64,000 bases of DNA from Nothobranchius furzeri (Eukaryota > Chordata > Actinopteri > Cyprinodontiformes > Nothobranchiidae). The position numbers were made by a program, and so were the translations under genes. How positions within the stretch are numbered: position 1 is the stretch's first letter; each line of letters begins with the position of its first letter. The stretch is taken from positions 38,359,377-38,423,376 of the forward strand of contig NC_091741.1 of the NCBI RefSeq assembly GCF_043380555.1, written 5' to 3'. The notes below the pieces were generated by a model. That model made no database searches, was not told the origin of the DNA, and saw nothing but the letters and a program-made list of their open reading frames with translations. Positions 36,270-56,400 of the stretch are shown piece after piece.

Positions 36270-36416
36270 CATTGATTTGTGTTGAAGTCTTTGCTTGTTT
36301 GTTTTAATGAAATAGTTTAGTTTAAATTTTAAATGGCGGGTTTGGATTACAGTTTATAAAATTGCAAAACTAAAATGGACTTTGAAAAACTATTTTTTAA
36401 CTAACAAATTCCTAAG

Positions 36417-36580
36417 TCCATTTTTGGTTCTTTTGAAAACACAGGAAAGGATTTTATTTACCTTGCTAACGTTTCGTTTGCCGACTGCAAAAGCTCTGAG
36501 GATGTTTTGCAGTCGGCAAACGAAACGTTAGCAAGGTAAAGAAAAACCTTTCCTGTGTTTTAAAAAGAACCAAAAATGGA
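36417..36580. repeat. Near-perfect foldback hairpin downstream of cd9
   Basis: TTACCTTGCTAACGTTTCGT continuing to 36492 is complementary, without mismatch by eye over 35 bases, to 36505-36539, separated by a 12-base loop (36493-36504). Pairing extends outward with a few mismatches through AACCAAAAATGGA / TCCATTTTTGGTT, giving arms of about 76 bp. No protein or flanking duplication is seen. It may be a small foldback transposon, or a hairpin RNA if transcribed. Confidence 0.75.
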
Positions 36581-36991
36581 ATTAGAAACTAAACACAGTA
36601 AGAACACACCAAAGATGTTTAACAAATTCCTTTTTAGGATGATCCGAAAACATTTTGAGATTAAGGACGTGTCCAACATAAATTCTTAAAATATAGATTT
36701 AATCTTATTTTTTTATGTGAAACACATAATGAGGCTTGATTATGTATGAAGTGATGTTCAAGGCATCGCTGACAGTCCGTACCACGTGACCGATTCAGTA
36801 ACTGGCTCGCAGGATCCCGCGGGACAGAAAAACACGGTGTATTGCACTAAAGTACTTTTACTCTGTAATATATATCAAATGACTTACTTTCTGAATGGGT
36901 TCAATATGTAAATTACTGCAAGTACAGAATTTATGTGTCAAGCCATACATATTTTTTAATTAAGCACTTTATTTTTGAATTTGACGTGATA

Positions 36992-37300
36992 AAGAACCTG
37001 CACTTGTATAGCACCTTTCAGAGGCAGATGACTCCAGACACTTCACAGTGAATCAGATGTGAGGACCTAAAACCTATTTTTGGTTCAGTTTATTCTCAGT
37101 GCCGACACACCGGTATCTAATATCCAAACTTGTAAAAATGTGGATAGTCTCTTGTTCAAGAGAGGAAAAGAACATTTCTTAATTTTTACTATAAACTTTC
37201 ATTTATGAAGCTGATGTAAAACAAGATGATCATATGACAACATCTTAAAAACCAATTTATTGTTGATTTACAGGAAAGCTTCTGTAAAACAAAAAAAGAC
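36992..37300. other. Intergenic, SINE-tail fragment, otherwise no feature
   Basis: 36992-37056 (GAACCTGCACTTGTATAGCA...) resembles the tail of the SINE family on the minus strand, as at 3418. The rest of the spacer between cd9 and cwf19l1 holds no gene that I can see. The start of the CA tract after the cwf19l1 stop is at about 37377. Confidence 0.5.
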
Positions 37301-37354
37301 AAGTGTCCCCGTTGGGCATCGCTTTAGTCATGGTCCTCACAAGAGCAGTTAAAC

Positions 37355-37377
37355 GTGTGTGTGTGTGTGTGTGTGTG
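37355..37377 (-). repeat. CA/GT microsatellite abutting the cwf19l1 stop codon
   Basis: On the minus strand the TAG stop (37380-37378) is followed at once by about eleven CA repeats, so the 3' UTR begins with the tract. Another GT tract lies at about 37660-37678 inside the last intron. Confidence 0.8.
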
Positions 37378-44487
<7,110 letters not shown>

Positions 44488-46881
44488 TATTTACTTTACT
44501 CTTCCTCCAAAGCTCGAATTCAGCGGGTTCGCTGCTTCCACACACCGTCCGTTACTAATGTCAGTCCGACAGAAACAAACACGGAACCTTTTTTCTGTTA
44601 AACAACACCTGCATTTACTGAGAAGGACCGGATATTTGGCTAACGATAGTTTGGTAAATTAGGATTTTTCTTTGGGGGTGCAGATTTGTTCAACCCTAAA
44701 ATAAGTAAGTTTTAAAAACAGGTTAGTAAAATAAAAGCTTTACTATCTAGATTTGTTTGGGATTTCCTAATAAATATCCAAAGTCAAGATTACGAGTTAT
44801 AAAACAGTTCTGTTTTTGTTTCGAGTAGTTCTAATGCGACAACGCATAACCATCAACCCTTTACAAGGAAATAAAACGCAATTACAAGCCGTTTATTATT
44901 TATTTATTTTTTAACAAACTTTATTTGTAAGACTGGGTATCTTACATGTCAAACCGTTTGTGCAACTATAAACCTGATTATTTGAAACGAGCGGGTCTGG
45001 CAACCCGCTGGTGTAGCGCTGAAAAACGAGCCCCCTACTGCTGGAAGCTAGGTTCAAATCGCTTGTTTGCGCTATACATCGATCTAATCATAAGGTGACA
45101 AACGTGTGACAGTTTTTTGGACAAAATCATACAAAGTTATCTCATCATTGTTAAACTTATTTAGCTGGAAATGCGTTTCCAGTAACGAGGGACTTTACAC
45201 GGCAAGGACACAATTTTCGGCACAACACCATCCCCTCCTCCATCCTGGCACTTCGCTTCATCCTGGTACCTTGAAAGTCCCCGGACCAAAAACAGGAAGT
45301 AAGTAGCAAAATCAAAAGTAAAATTCGGTTTCTGTTTAACGGACGGAGCCTGTTTGGGGTGCAACGGACGACTGGCGCAACAAAAGGTTCATGCGAACCT
45401 CAAACCACGCACTAGAACGCGCTGTACTACACAAGCGTCACCTTGTCCGCAAACATGGCGCCGGAGGTTTTTCTTCGTTCTTTTAGCTTGATGTGAAAAA
45501 CTGACTTGAGTCAGAAGCAGCCTGGGAAGCTGTGACTGTTTTACGTTTCAGTCCTACAGATGTGTTCTAAACACCGAGTGGTCGTTTTTAAAACGTTATC
45601 CGTGTCATTAAAAATACAAGCAAAGGGTTTGTCTGCGCAGAAGCCTACCGCATCAGTCGATCACCATTACGATGTAATGGAGTCGGCCAAACGCCATAGA
45701 GAAAAGCGACAATCTCACTTATTCTTACGAATTCATAAATACAAAAACACACAGTATTGTCACTTCAGTTGAAACCACATGTATGTGAGCTGCATTGTAA
45801 TTCGGCATTCTTGATGTCGATCCATATCCGATTATTCACTATAAATAACACATTTTCTCTTACCTGAAACCACCAGCAGAGGGTGGTAGATGTCAAGATT
45901 CTTTTTTTAAGATTTCTCCTAGACTTCTCTTTACTCGCTTTTCGTTTGTGTGTCAAAGATTTGTTTTATTTGAAGTTATTTGTGCTCGGCTTCTGACCAA
46001 GTCCTCCAAACACACCCACATCACCCCGCTTCTCCTCCAGCTTCACTGGCTGCCAGTCAACTTCAGGGTTCATTTCAAGATTCTGGTTCTGGTCCATAGG
46101 GCCTTACATGGACAAGCACCATCTTACATTGGTGATCTTCTCAGTCCCTACACCCCCAGCAGGTCCCTGAGGTCCAGTGACCAAAGCCTACTGGTTGTGC
46201 AGCACCAGGCTAAAGGTCAAAGGTGACAGATCATCTGCTGCTGTTGCCCCCAGACTCTGGACCTCTCTCACCCTGAGCCGGAGATCAGTGGACTCAGTGG
46301 TCTCCTTTAAACTCACCTGTTCAGGCTCTGGTGAGACCTTTATCACCACACTCTCCTTGTTCCTCTTTTCCCCGCGATCCACTGATTTCCCTCTTTCCCG
46401 TTCATTTTCTCTCTCCCTTTCCTTACATCATTATAATTTAATTATTTGATCAGAATTAACATTTTTCTCATTTTGAACACATTTTTGATAGTTTTGTTTT
46501 GCCTTTTAGTATTTTAATCGTTTTTTTTTGTTTGTTTGTTTTTGTGAAGCTGCTCGTGATTTTTATCTATAAAAGATCGTTTTCTTTCTTTCAAATTGAG
46601 AGTAAAACTTTTGGCTAAAATTTTCTGCTGCTCGTCGCATTCTACTAGAAACTGATGAATTTGAAACGTTGACGATTGTGTTTTGTTCTCTGCCTTTTAA
46701 CTGGTTGAAATTGAAATGCAGGAAACCAGTTTATCCCGCATGGAACCAGTTTTTTAGTATTCGGTATTAAAACAGCTTGCCTTCCTGTTACCTGTCGCTG
46801 CCTGCCACGGTAACGCACTCACCTGTTTGGCGATGAAACAGCTGTTAGTTTGGTGTGTTTTGTGTGGTTATCAGGACCAGG
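44488..46881. promoter_or_regulatory. Head-to-head spacer between cwf19l1 and dmtf1, with LINE insertion
   Basis: The start codons of cwf19l1 (minus, 44487) and dmtf1 (plus, 46882) diverge across this spacer. AAACATGGCGCC (45451-45462) matches the YY1-type AANATGGCG motif common in promoters and lies in a CpG-containing patch (45370-45480), followed by a pyrimidine-rich CTTCGTTCTTTT. The dmtf1 5' UTR probably starts there; the first coding exon has an acceptor-like TTATCAG at 46868-46874. Promoter calls are inferred from position and motif. Confidence 0.4.
45960..46590 (+). mobile_element. L2-like LINE 3' fragment
   Basis: The frames contain HTHITPLLLQLHWLPVNFRV, HRALHGQAPSYIGDLL and, after a shift, TKAYWLCSTRLKVKGDRSSA, then PRLWTSLTLSRRSVDSVVSF. 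The 3' end has TTTTTGTGAAGCTGCTCGTG then ATTTTTATCTATAAAAGATC. It is a sister copy of 8960-9150 and is 5'-truncated. Confidence 0.8.
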
Positions 46882-49800
46882 ATGAGCTCAGAGGCAGAAG
46901 AGGACGCTGCAGCGGTAGGAAACGAGAAATCGGTCACGTTAACGCAGGACAGTGATGGAAGCGTTGTGCTGCACTGTCCTCCACACGGTGGGTCAGCAGA
47001 GACCAAGTCCTCATCTTAGTTTAGGTCCTAGTGTGCAAGTGCATTCCTGAAGAACATGTTCAGTCAAAAATAAAGAAAACAAAGAATGAAAATGAGAAGT
47101 GTGTGTGTGTGTGTGTGTGTGTGTTTTGTCTTTAGATGAGGATTCAGAGCCTGATCGGAAGAAGCTGCGACTCTCCAGAGAGGAAAACTCTGACTCGACT
47201 CGTTTCTCCGTCGTCACGCTGCCCGGTCAGACTCTAGATGTTTGTCTAGCTGTTTATAGAAACATCTGGAACGGTCCTGTAACGGATGATCTGTTTTGTT
47301 TTTGTTTCTTGTCTCTGGGACATTTTGTCTGATAAACTAACAGTAAAAGAGCTCTAAGATCAAAAAAATCTCCAGCATTTAACTTGGAAACTTTTTGTTT
47401 CCCAGAGTAAAAAGAAGCCCAAGTAATCTAAAAATGTCCACAATTTGGTTTTTCAAATATTAACATAAAGTTTTTCATTTTCAACTTCAGAATAAAAATG
47501 ATTTATTTTGGAAAGAAAATATTTCATAAATTCGAATGTTGTGTGCTGGGAAGCGTCCATGGTTCGAACTTTTATCGTGTTTTATTAACTCCTGTAAAAA
47601 ATAACTTATAGGGATACTTTGCAATTTTTCATATTTTCAATTCAACTCAATTTTTTTATATAGCGCCAAATCACGACAAGAGTCGTCTCACGGCACTTCA
47701 CATAATAAACATTCCAATACAGGTCAGTTCATTAAGCCAGTCAGAAATAATGTTTCTTATATAAGGAACCCAGCAGGTTGCATCGAGTCACTGACTAGTG
47801 TCAGTGACTATACAGCAATCCTCATACTGAGCAAGCATGCAGCGACAGTGGAGAGGAAAACTCCCTTTTAACAGGAAGAAACCTCCAGAGGATCCTGGCT
47901 CAGTATTGACCCTTTCCCTTTGCACGTGACGTCACGCCACTCATGTGACTGCCCCCTTCGCCATGATGGACGGCAAAAAGACCGTTTACACCCGTAGAAA
48001 CAGTGAAGCTAGTCAAAACAAGCCAGTTTGTAGCCTTTTATCGCTTTTATTTAGTTGATTTGACAGTAAAATGGTTTTAGCTTGCTGCGTGGTTGGCTGC
48101 ACTAACAGACGAGGACGTAAACTCAACTCTTTTCTTCTTAATAACTTTGATGGAGACTGAGGACGGAGATGAACTGCAGCGATCAATCAAGCGGACTAGC
48201 AGGCCTCAGATTTGCAGCGAACATGTTTTCACCGGGTAAGATTAACGTTAATTTATTTCACGAGGAAGACAGGGACAGGGATAAATGTGACGTGTTTATA
48301 CAAGTTATTGATGTAGCGTATTCTACATACTAGAATCAACACTGTTTGCTATCAGTTGTTAGATTCTGAGAAAAGATCCAAACGAGTTAACAATGAAGCC
48401 TCTATTATATGTAAATATCTAGGATATTATATATTCGATAGAAGTTCATATGCCAACGAGCTTGGTCTAATTTTAATCCAAAGATTAATGTTTAATTTAA
48501 GATAATTAAATTTAATAGCAAAAGTTTATTTTTGAATAAGAAGTTAGGAATCTTTGCTTTTTCAATAACCAGAAATATTTATACCTTTCTGTGTTTCATT
48601 TAAAAAATGAGGCAGAGTTTAAAAATTGAAGAATTTTTTACTAAAAATTTTAAACTTGACAGTTTGAAATGGCAATTAAAAAAGACAATTCATGGGTGAC
48701 AATTTACCAGCTTTGATATTAAAACTTGTTTTAAAGGCAAACCTGTGACTGAATGAAAAGCTAAAATGAAATGAGAGTTTTGGATGCGTGAATGTTCTCA
48801 GAAGCTTTCTTTCAGAGAGAGAAGCCCGTTCTGGGTTGGAAATGATGGTTTTGCAGCTAACTGTTTTTACTTAGAGAAACAGCATCAGACGTCATCTGTC
48901 GAAAGTGTCTACCTCACCCAGTTTCGGGAGACCCCCCTTCTGGATCCGAGATGTCAGGTGGAGATGATTTCCTCCAGGCACGAGGATGGTAGAAGGACCT
49001 CAATGCGACCAAATCAGTCCTGGGATGTCTCCGTGGGTCACATGACTGATGAAACTATTTGCGTCTCAAAATCAATAACTCTGAAGGAGTTTGCGTCAGC
49101 TGGTTATTGCGTTTATTCAAAGCTGTTCTATCAGCGTGACAGAACAGCAGGTGGAGATCCGGGCGGCCGTTCCCTCGTCTCCAGTGATGGTGGCTGGTTC
49201 ACGAACTGAAGTTAAAGCTGCTGGAAAGTTAGTTTTAACAAACCCCTCAGAACACGCCCACTCTCAGCAAGAAAGCTTTGGTCATGAGTCAAAGACGTGA
49301 TGATGTTTACTCTGGATAAGCTCTGTGTTAGATGGATAGAGTGGAAGTTGACCTTCTGGTTTACTGAACACACATAACCGATTATCAACCATAATCATTA
49401 TTAAACCCAAAGCATAATAATTAATTTCAGTCATTAAAATACATTTATACTGAACCAAGTGATTATTTATGATGATTATAATAAACAGTAATAAAGTCAG
49501 AGAGTTTCTTAAAATTATTATTTAAATTATCATTGTGAAACTTGAAGTGTCCTTCATCTGGGACGGAACAGCAGCAGATAAAGGATGATATTCAGCCACC
49601 TGGATTAATCTGGGGAACCAAAAGTTACAGTCTGACCCAGCTTGACCTAGTTGGGAAAATGTGACCCTTGTCACAAATTAGAGGACCTTCGTGGCGCTAC
49701 ATTGATAATCCTGATGGATGGGTATTTCACCACGGAGGCTGCGCTCCGTCCACTGTAGTGTAAAGTGAGACAATTATTAATATTTAAAGCTCTGATGTAT

Positions 49801-50340
49801 GATTACGTGTGTTAAAATTACGTTATTTATTTATATGAGCGTCGCCGTTCAGAGAGCTTCTCATTCCGGTGTGAGAGCAGCAGCTGAACCCGGTAACACC
49901 ACCAGCAACAGAAGCTGGTAGGGATCGGGACTTTTTAAAAATCAGCTTTGGTGTAAAGTGAAACGCTGTTTATAACGTAATGTTATAAATCCAGAGGGGT
50001 GAATTTAGGCAAAGTCAGCAACATGTTTACAACGGTAAACAGCTGCAGAGAGAAGTAAGCTAACGTTGGTAAGCTAGTTAACGCACCGCTAGATACGCTA
50101 CTTCTTCTGATAATTGAACTGAGCACGAACTAGTTGAGGGAATGCTGGAGGAGTTTTGTTTTGATCGCAAAAACAATTTCAGGCTCTACTTTTCCCTTTG
50201 CTTAGTGCTCATGTCGCTCACTGTTTACATGCTTTTGCCATCCACCATGGTGATTAGGACACGTGATTAGGTGACGTCGGTGCAAAGGGTCAATAAGCAG
50301 CCACCCACCATGACTCACTGGTGATGGAGAAGACAGAGCA

Positions 50341-50372
<32 letters not shown>

Positions 50373-53316
50373 AAGTAGAGTGTCTATGTGATTTAGTAAA
50401 TATTCTATTTGGTGAGAGATAAACTTAATAGTATTTATCCTAGTGAATCTGTAACTAAACGGGTAAACTAGTAGTAGCACATTCAATGTCAAGAAAAGTA
50501 AAATGTTATATTTATGAATCATTTTCTTGAGGCAGTGTGCTAAAATGACCATTTACATGTTAATGAAAGCCCCCCCCCCCGCCCCTATCGGCCCCTGTGG
50601 CCAGAGTATCCCACTTGCAGCATCAGCCTGGCGGCCGCTCTGTTGGGCCTCACACAACGATGGAGCTGACATACCTGGGGCTGCGGTCTGGTTCCAGCAC
50701 ATTTTCTGCATAGTTTAGATCATGAAGACGGCCGACTTGTTTAATTTCGTGACGAACCACACCTGTAGACGCTAACGAAGGCTGGGAGACGTTTCAGCTG
50801 TTAGATTGAAGCGTTTAAAGACGAATGCACAGCGAGGAGAGAGATTTTAGTTTTGGTTCTACAGACGGACACTAGGGGGTGCTACAAGCCAGCCAAAACA
50901 GCAGAGCTCCCCCATGTGTGGTTTTGGCTTTGGTTTATGGCTTTTCGTCATTAATTAGAGAAACATTTCGAGAACACCAAAGTAATCTTCACGGGTAACA
51001 GAATCAAATCACAACCAAACACAGATTATAATCTAAGCTAAAAACTGGGAATATGCTGTGTCATCAAACCCCTTAAAGATGTTTTATGGTGTTTTAGGTT
51101 CTGAGAGTGACGAGAGCTTTGAGGTGACGATGACGGCGACAGCCGAAGGAGATCTGTCTGAAGACGGCGTCGCTCAGATTGAGGTGGAGTTTTTTTTTTA
51201 TCTCAGTTCGGTGAAGTCGTTTTTCCTCAATCACCAGAATTCAGGAAAGTGGGCGGGGTCAGACAGGGTCAGTAGAAATGTTCTGATGTTCCAGAATCTG
51301 ACAAATCTAAACGGCTTTTAACAAAACTGAAGAAAATGGCGACGGTGGCACAGGAGTTAAGCGCTCGCCCCGTAATCGGAAGGTTGCAGGTTCGAGCCCC
51401 GCTCAGTCTGTCGCTGTCGTTGTGTCCTTGAGCAAGGCACTTAACCCACCTTGCCTGCTGGTGGTGGTCGGAGGGACCGGTGGCGCCAGTGCTCGGCAGC
51501 CTCGCTTCTGTCAGTGCGCCCCAGGGCAGCTGTGGCTACATCGTAGTTCATCCCCACCAGTGTGTGAATGTGTGTGTGAATGGGTGAATGACTGATTGTG
51601 TTGTAAAGCGCCTTGGGGGGTTCCAGGACTCTAGAAGGCGCTATATCAAATACAGGCCATTTACCAAAGTGTTTGTCTGTAGATTCTACCCGAAGACCAG
51701 AAGGCCGACGTTTCTCCTGTCAGTCAGGCCTGGTTCACTACTAAAGAGGATAAAGACACACTGACCAACAAAGGTACACAACAACACAACAACAACAACA
51801 CACAAGGTTCAGAGTTCTGCTTTCTAAATGCGTTTCAGTTCAGTCCGGATCAGGCCTGGTTCTGGTCTTTTTATTGGTTCTGAGAGGCTGGTGTTAATGT
51901 CCAGCGTCCAGGAAACGGCGGAGAACGTCTGGGCTAGTAGAAGCTAACCATTAGCATTAGCAACTCCACCACACAGCCGAACTCCTCCAGGCTTGTGTTA
52001 TTTGTGGAGGTAAAACGTTTGCAGAGCAAACCGTCAGTGGTAGAGTCCTGTTGCTGTTAGCCAATCAGAGGAGAGATGTCCAAACATCAGGAAGTAAGAC
52101 TCCAGATCCTGCCGTCTTCTGCACTCCACTCCTCTGGTTGATTTCTACTTCCTGAAACGGGAGCGCCAGAGCTTTTTTCCCACGGAGATCAACTCTCAAG
52201 ACATCCATTTATACTAGAGACCACCGCAGAGTGTTGTTTGTTTGTTTAGTCGGGTTAGTTGTTGTGGTTCTGGACCAGCCTGGGTTCTGGCTCTCTAGTG
52301 GATCTTGAACTCCTGGTTTTAGAAGGTTCGTGTTTGCAGACTTCAGAATTCATGTTGGTTTTAGGAATCTGCAGAACATTTCAAGCTTAGTTCAGTTATT
52401 TAACATTTTTCCGTCTTTAGGCCACAAGTGGAAACAGGGAATGTGGTCCAAGGAGGAGATCGACATCCTGATGAGTAACATCGACGGATACGTGAAGGTT
52501 TGTGGCTCTTTGCCGTGGCGTCATTCGTCGTGTCTGACTGCAGGAATAAAGGTTTGTGTGTTCAGGGCCGTGGCATCGAGGATCCAGCAGAGATCATCTT
52601 TGAGATGTCCAAAGAGGACAGGAAGGACTTTTATCGCTCTGTGGCGTTGGGGCTAAACAGGCCGCTGTTCGCCGTCTACCGGCGAGTTCTACGGATGTAC
52701 GACAACCGAAACCACGTCGGGAAGTGAGTCTGCAGAGAAGCTCGACTAGAAACATGATGATTGTGAGTCTGAGTGGTTGTGTTTTTTGTTTCCAGGTACA
52801 CTCCGGACGAGATCGAGCAGCTGAGGGCGTGAGTAAACGTCTCGGCGTCGGTTTAATGTCAGTAACTCACCTGTCGGGTAGCTTCAGCTGCGCTTGTGTG
52901 TTTTAGTCTGAGGGAGAAGCACGGGAACGACTGGGCGACGATCGGAGCGGCGCTCGGCCGCAGCGCCTCGTCTGTGAAAGACCGATGTCGGCTGATGAAG
53001 GACACGTGTAACAAAGGTGCGGACCCGTTAGGACCTTCACAAACGTAAACAAATACGTTTGTTTACTCGTTCTGCCGCTTGTGACTCAGGCAAATGGAGC
53101 GAGGAGGAGGAAAAGCGCCTGGCGGAGGTCGTGTACGAGATGGCGGGCGTGTCTCCCGGGTTGGCGGTCACGGGAGGGGTGTCCTGGGCGACGGTCGCCG
53201 ATCGAGTTCGCACGCGCTCAGAGAAACAGTGTCGCTCAAAATGGCTAAACTACCTGAACTGGAAACACAGCGGAGGGGCCGAGTGGACAAAGGAGGACGA
53301 TCTGAACCTGCTGCGC

Positions 53317-53409
<93 letters not shown>

Positions 53410-56400
53410 GATTAGAGGTCCAACATACACACCTGTAAATGAAAACTGTGTCTTCAGGATATCGACGCTGAAAGTCGAGGATGAGAATGAAATCAAGTGG
53501 GAGGATCTGGCGTGGGGGTGGAGCAGCGTCCGGTCACCTCAGTGGCTTCGGTCCAAGTGGTGGAGCATCAAGAGACAAGTCACCAATCACAAGGAGATCC
53601 CTTACGCTGGTGTGTGTGTGTATACGTATATAGAACACACACACACACACACACACACACCTACACAGCGTCTTTAAGAGTTAGTCATGATGGCTTTCAT
53701 CACACCAGCCCTCTGAACGTTTCAGTACTCCTGAAGGGCCTGGAGGAGCTGATGACATCATCACAGACAGCATCCGTCCCCACAAGCCCCGCCTCTTCCT
53801 CGCTCCAGATCCGACTCACCCGATTGGACGAGGGCAACGGGAGTATGTCCACCCCCAGCTCCGTTTCGGCGCTGCAGATACCTGTGCAGATCCCGCTGCA
53901 GATCACTCATCTGGGTGAGCCTGCGACTCTAAAAGCTCAGAACCGAAACCCGGCGGGGCGGTTCTGCTCACCTCGGGTGTGTTTGTGTTCACAGCTTCAG
54001 ATTCTCCTGCAGCCGCCGACGGTGACACCATCACTCTGAACGCCGGAGCGCTGCAGACATTCGAGATCCTGCCGGTGGGTCCAAAACCAAAACCAGTAGC
54101 CAGGGTTACATCGCTAATGTGTTGTTGTCTTTTTTAACATGGAGTCGATGGGAACTGGCTCCTTTCTGGAGCCAGCCCCTAGTGGATGAGGGAGGAACTG
54201 CAGTCTGTCACTTCCATGTTGGCAGCCGGAGTTCGTCCCTTGGGTTTGACTGAATAATCCTCAAATCCCGACCAGGATTAGACAAGTGGTCATAAATGAT
54301 GAGACACAATCGTCACATGGAGGCAAACCGATCAGAAACGATCGAACTTCTAGTAAAAAACAAGCAGAATGACTGAGAAGTTCACAAATGGTGGAGCTTA
54401 GGGTGAGTGGTCGTAAACCAGCAGGTCACAGTAAGCAAGAAAAAAGGTAAAAAACGTTTCCATTTAAAGATAAAAACTCCTGAAGCTGAATAAATCCTTC
54501 TGGAGTTTGGTTTCCTAGCAGCAGCGGTTCTGGTTCTGGTTTCATCAGAAACAGGAACTTATAGACTTGAGCTACACATCTGGGTCAACGTCCCCGTCTC
54601 AGGGGACAACAGCTCCTCTGATCTGAGGCGTGATTTATGTAAATGTTCCTGAATATCCCGTCTCTGCAGCTGTTAAACGTCCCCCAGAGTCCCCTGCTGT
54701 CCCCCAGAGTCCCCAGGTCTAGGATGTTAAACTAACTCAACCGTCCCCCGCTGTCCCTCAGAGTCCCCTGCTGTCCCCCAGAGTCCCCCGCTGTCCCCCA
54801 GAGTCCCCAGGTCTAGGATGTTAAACTAACTCAACCATCCCCCGGTGTCCCCCAGAGTCCCCCGCTGTCCCCCAGAGTCCCCAGGTCTAGGATGTTAAAC
54901 TAACTCAACCATCCCCCGGTGTCCCCCAGAGTCCCCTGCTGTCCCCCAGAGTCCCCCGCTGTCCCCCAGAGTCCCCAGGTCTAGGATGTTAAACTAACTC
55001 AACCATCCCCCGGTGTCCCCCAGAGTCCCCCGCTGTCCCCCAGAGTCCCCAGGTCTAGGATGTTAAACTAACTCAACCGTCCCCCGGTGTCCCCCAGAAT
55101 CCCCAGGTCTAGGATGTTAAACTAACTCAACCGTCCCCCGCTGTCCCTCAGAGTCCCCAGGTCTAGGATGTTAAACTAACTCAACCATCCCCCGGTGTCC
55201 CCCAGAGTCCCCCGCTGTCCCCCAGAGTCCCCAGGTCTAGAATGTTAAACTAACTCAACCGTCCCCCGCTGTCCCCAGGTCTCAGGTGTTAAAATTAACT
55301 CAATTGGGTTTAGTCCGTTTAACATCCTAGACCTGGGGACAGTGGGGGACACCAGGGGACGGTTGAGTTAGTTTAACATCCGAGACCTGGGGACGCCATT
55401 GGACACAATGGCGTCCCCAGGCCTTAGCTAAACATTAGAAGGAAGTGATGTCATGGTGCTTTGTGTTTCCAGTCCTTCCACCTGCAGCCCACCAGCACCC
55501 CAGGGACCTACTTCCTCCAGACCACATCGAACCAGAGCCTCCCTATCAGTCTAGCCAATAACGGCACGGTAACCTTAACAACAGGCTCCTCCCCCTCTCC
55601 ACATGAGCACATCATCCTGCACAGCCTATCGGTCAGTGTTCTGCCTCCTGAGCTTTTGTCCGCCCCGTTTTGTTTGTTTTTGACCTTTTTTTTTTCTCCT
55701 CAGACCGATGGCCTCTGCTCTGGCGATGGCGTCATCATCCAAACCGTCTCCTCTGACTCTCCCTCCTCCGAACCACAGCTTGTGATAGAGACAGAGGAGC
55801 GGAGCCAGCTTCTGGAAGGTTCGGTTGTCATGGAAACCCAGGAGCCAGAAACCGAAGGTTTTAACAGCAAGGTAGAAATACGTTTAGATTTTATTGTTTC
55901 ATCATAACCTGAGCTTCACTGTGGCTCCGCCCCTCTGGGTTTTTCTTTGGTTTTAAAGATGAATGTCAACAATCGGAATTTAAACAAAAAAATCTGTTTT
56001 TCCTTTGTTAATAATGAATTTAGGATAAATGTAAACAATATTTGGCTCTATTGAGTTTTTAGGAAAGGCCAAGGCTGTCCTTTGTCACCGATTCTGTTCA
56101 TTACCTTTATGGACAGGATTACTAGGCGCAGCCAAGATGTGGAGGGCATCTGGTTTGGTGGCCTGAGGATCGAGTCTCTGCTTTTTGCAGATGATGTGGT
56201 CCTGTTGGCTTCATCAGAACGTGGTCTTCAGCTTTCGCTGGAGCGGTTGGCAGCCGAGTGTGAAGCAGCTGGGATGAGAATCGGCTCCTCTAAATCTGAG
56301 ACCATGCTCTTGATTCGGAAAAGGGTAGAATGCCTTCTCCGGGTCAGGGATGAGGTCCTGCCCCAAGTGGAGGAGTTTAAGTATTGTTCACGAGTGAGGG

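Larger units (their letters stand above)
47639..50515 (-). mobile_element. Dispersed repeat R4, copy B, interrupted by a THAP transposon
   Basis: On the minus strand this has the same order as 40992-42390: CTACTACTAGTTTACCCGTT near 50470, a CA/GT tract (50341-50372), GGTGGGTGGCTGCTTAT, then the body from 47905 down to the pentamer tail at 47640. It is split by 47907-50292. It lies in dmtf1 intron 2, antisense to the gene. Confidence 0.75.

Noticed and set aside
48071..48235. A host THAP gene
   Set aside because: The domain is frameshifted and lies within inverted repeat ends with a target duplication, inside another repeat.
48784..49209. 141-codon frame inside the THAP element as a transposase
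   Set aside because: No catalytic motif or family resemblance is visible; left as unassigned.
51339..51410. tRNA gene, because of the Pol III B box
   Set aside because: The head is followed by a SINE body and tail shared with other copies; the cloverleaf is not preserved.
53059..53415. 118-codon open frame starting before dmtf1 exon 9
   Set aside because: It reads through the true splice donor at 53319 into the microsatellite. Homology supports splicing there.
54661..55400. CRISPR-like array
   Set aside because: Units are adjacent with variable subunits and no unique spacers, and the host is a vertebrate; it is a minisatellite.
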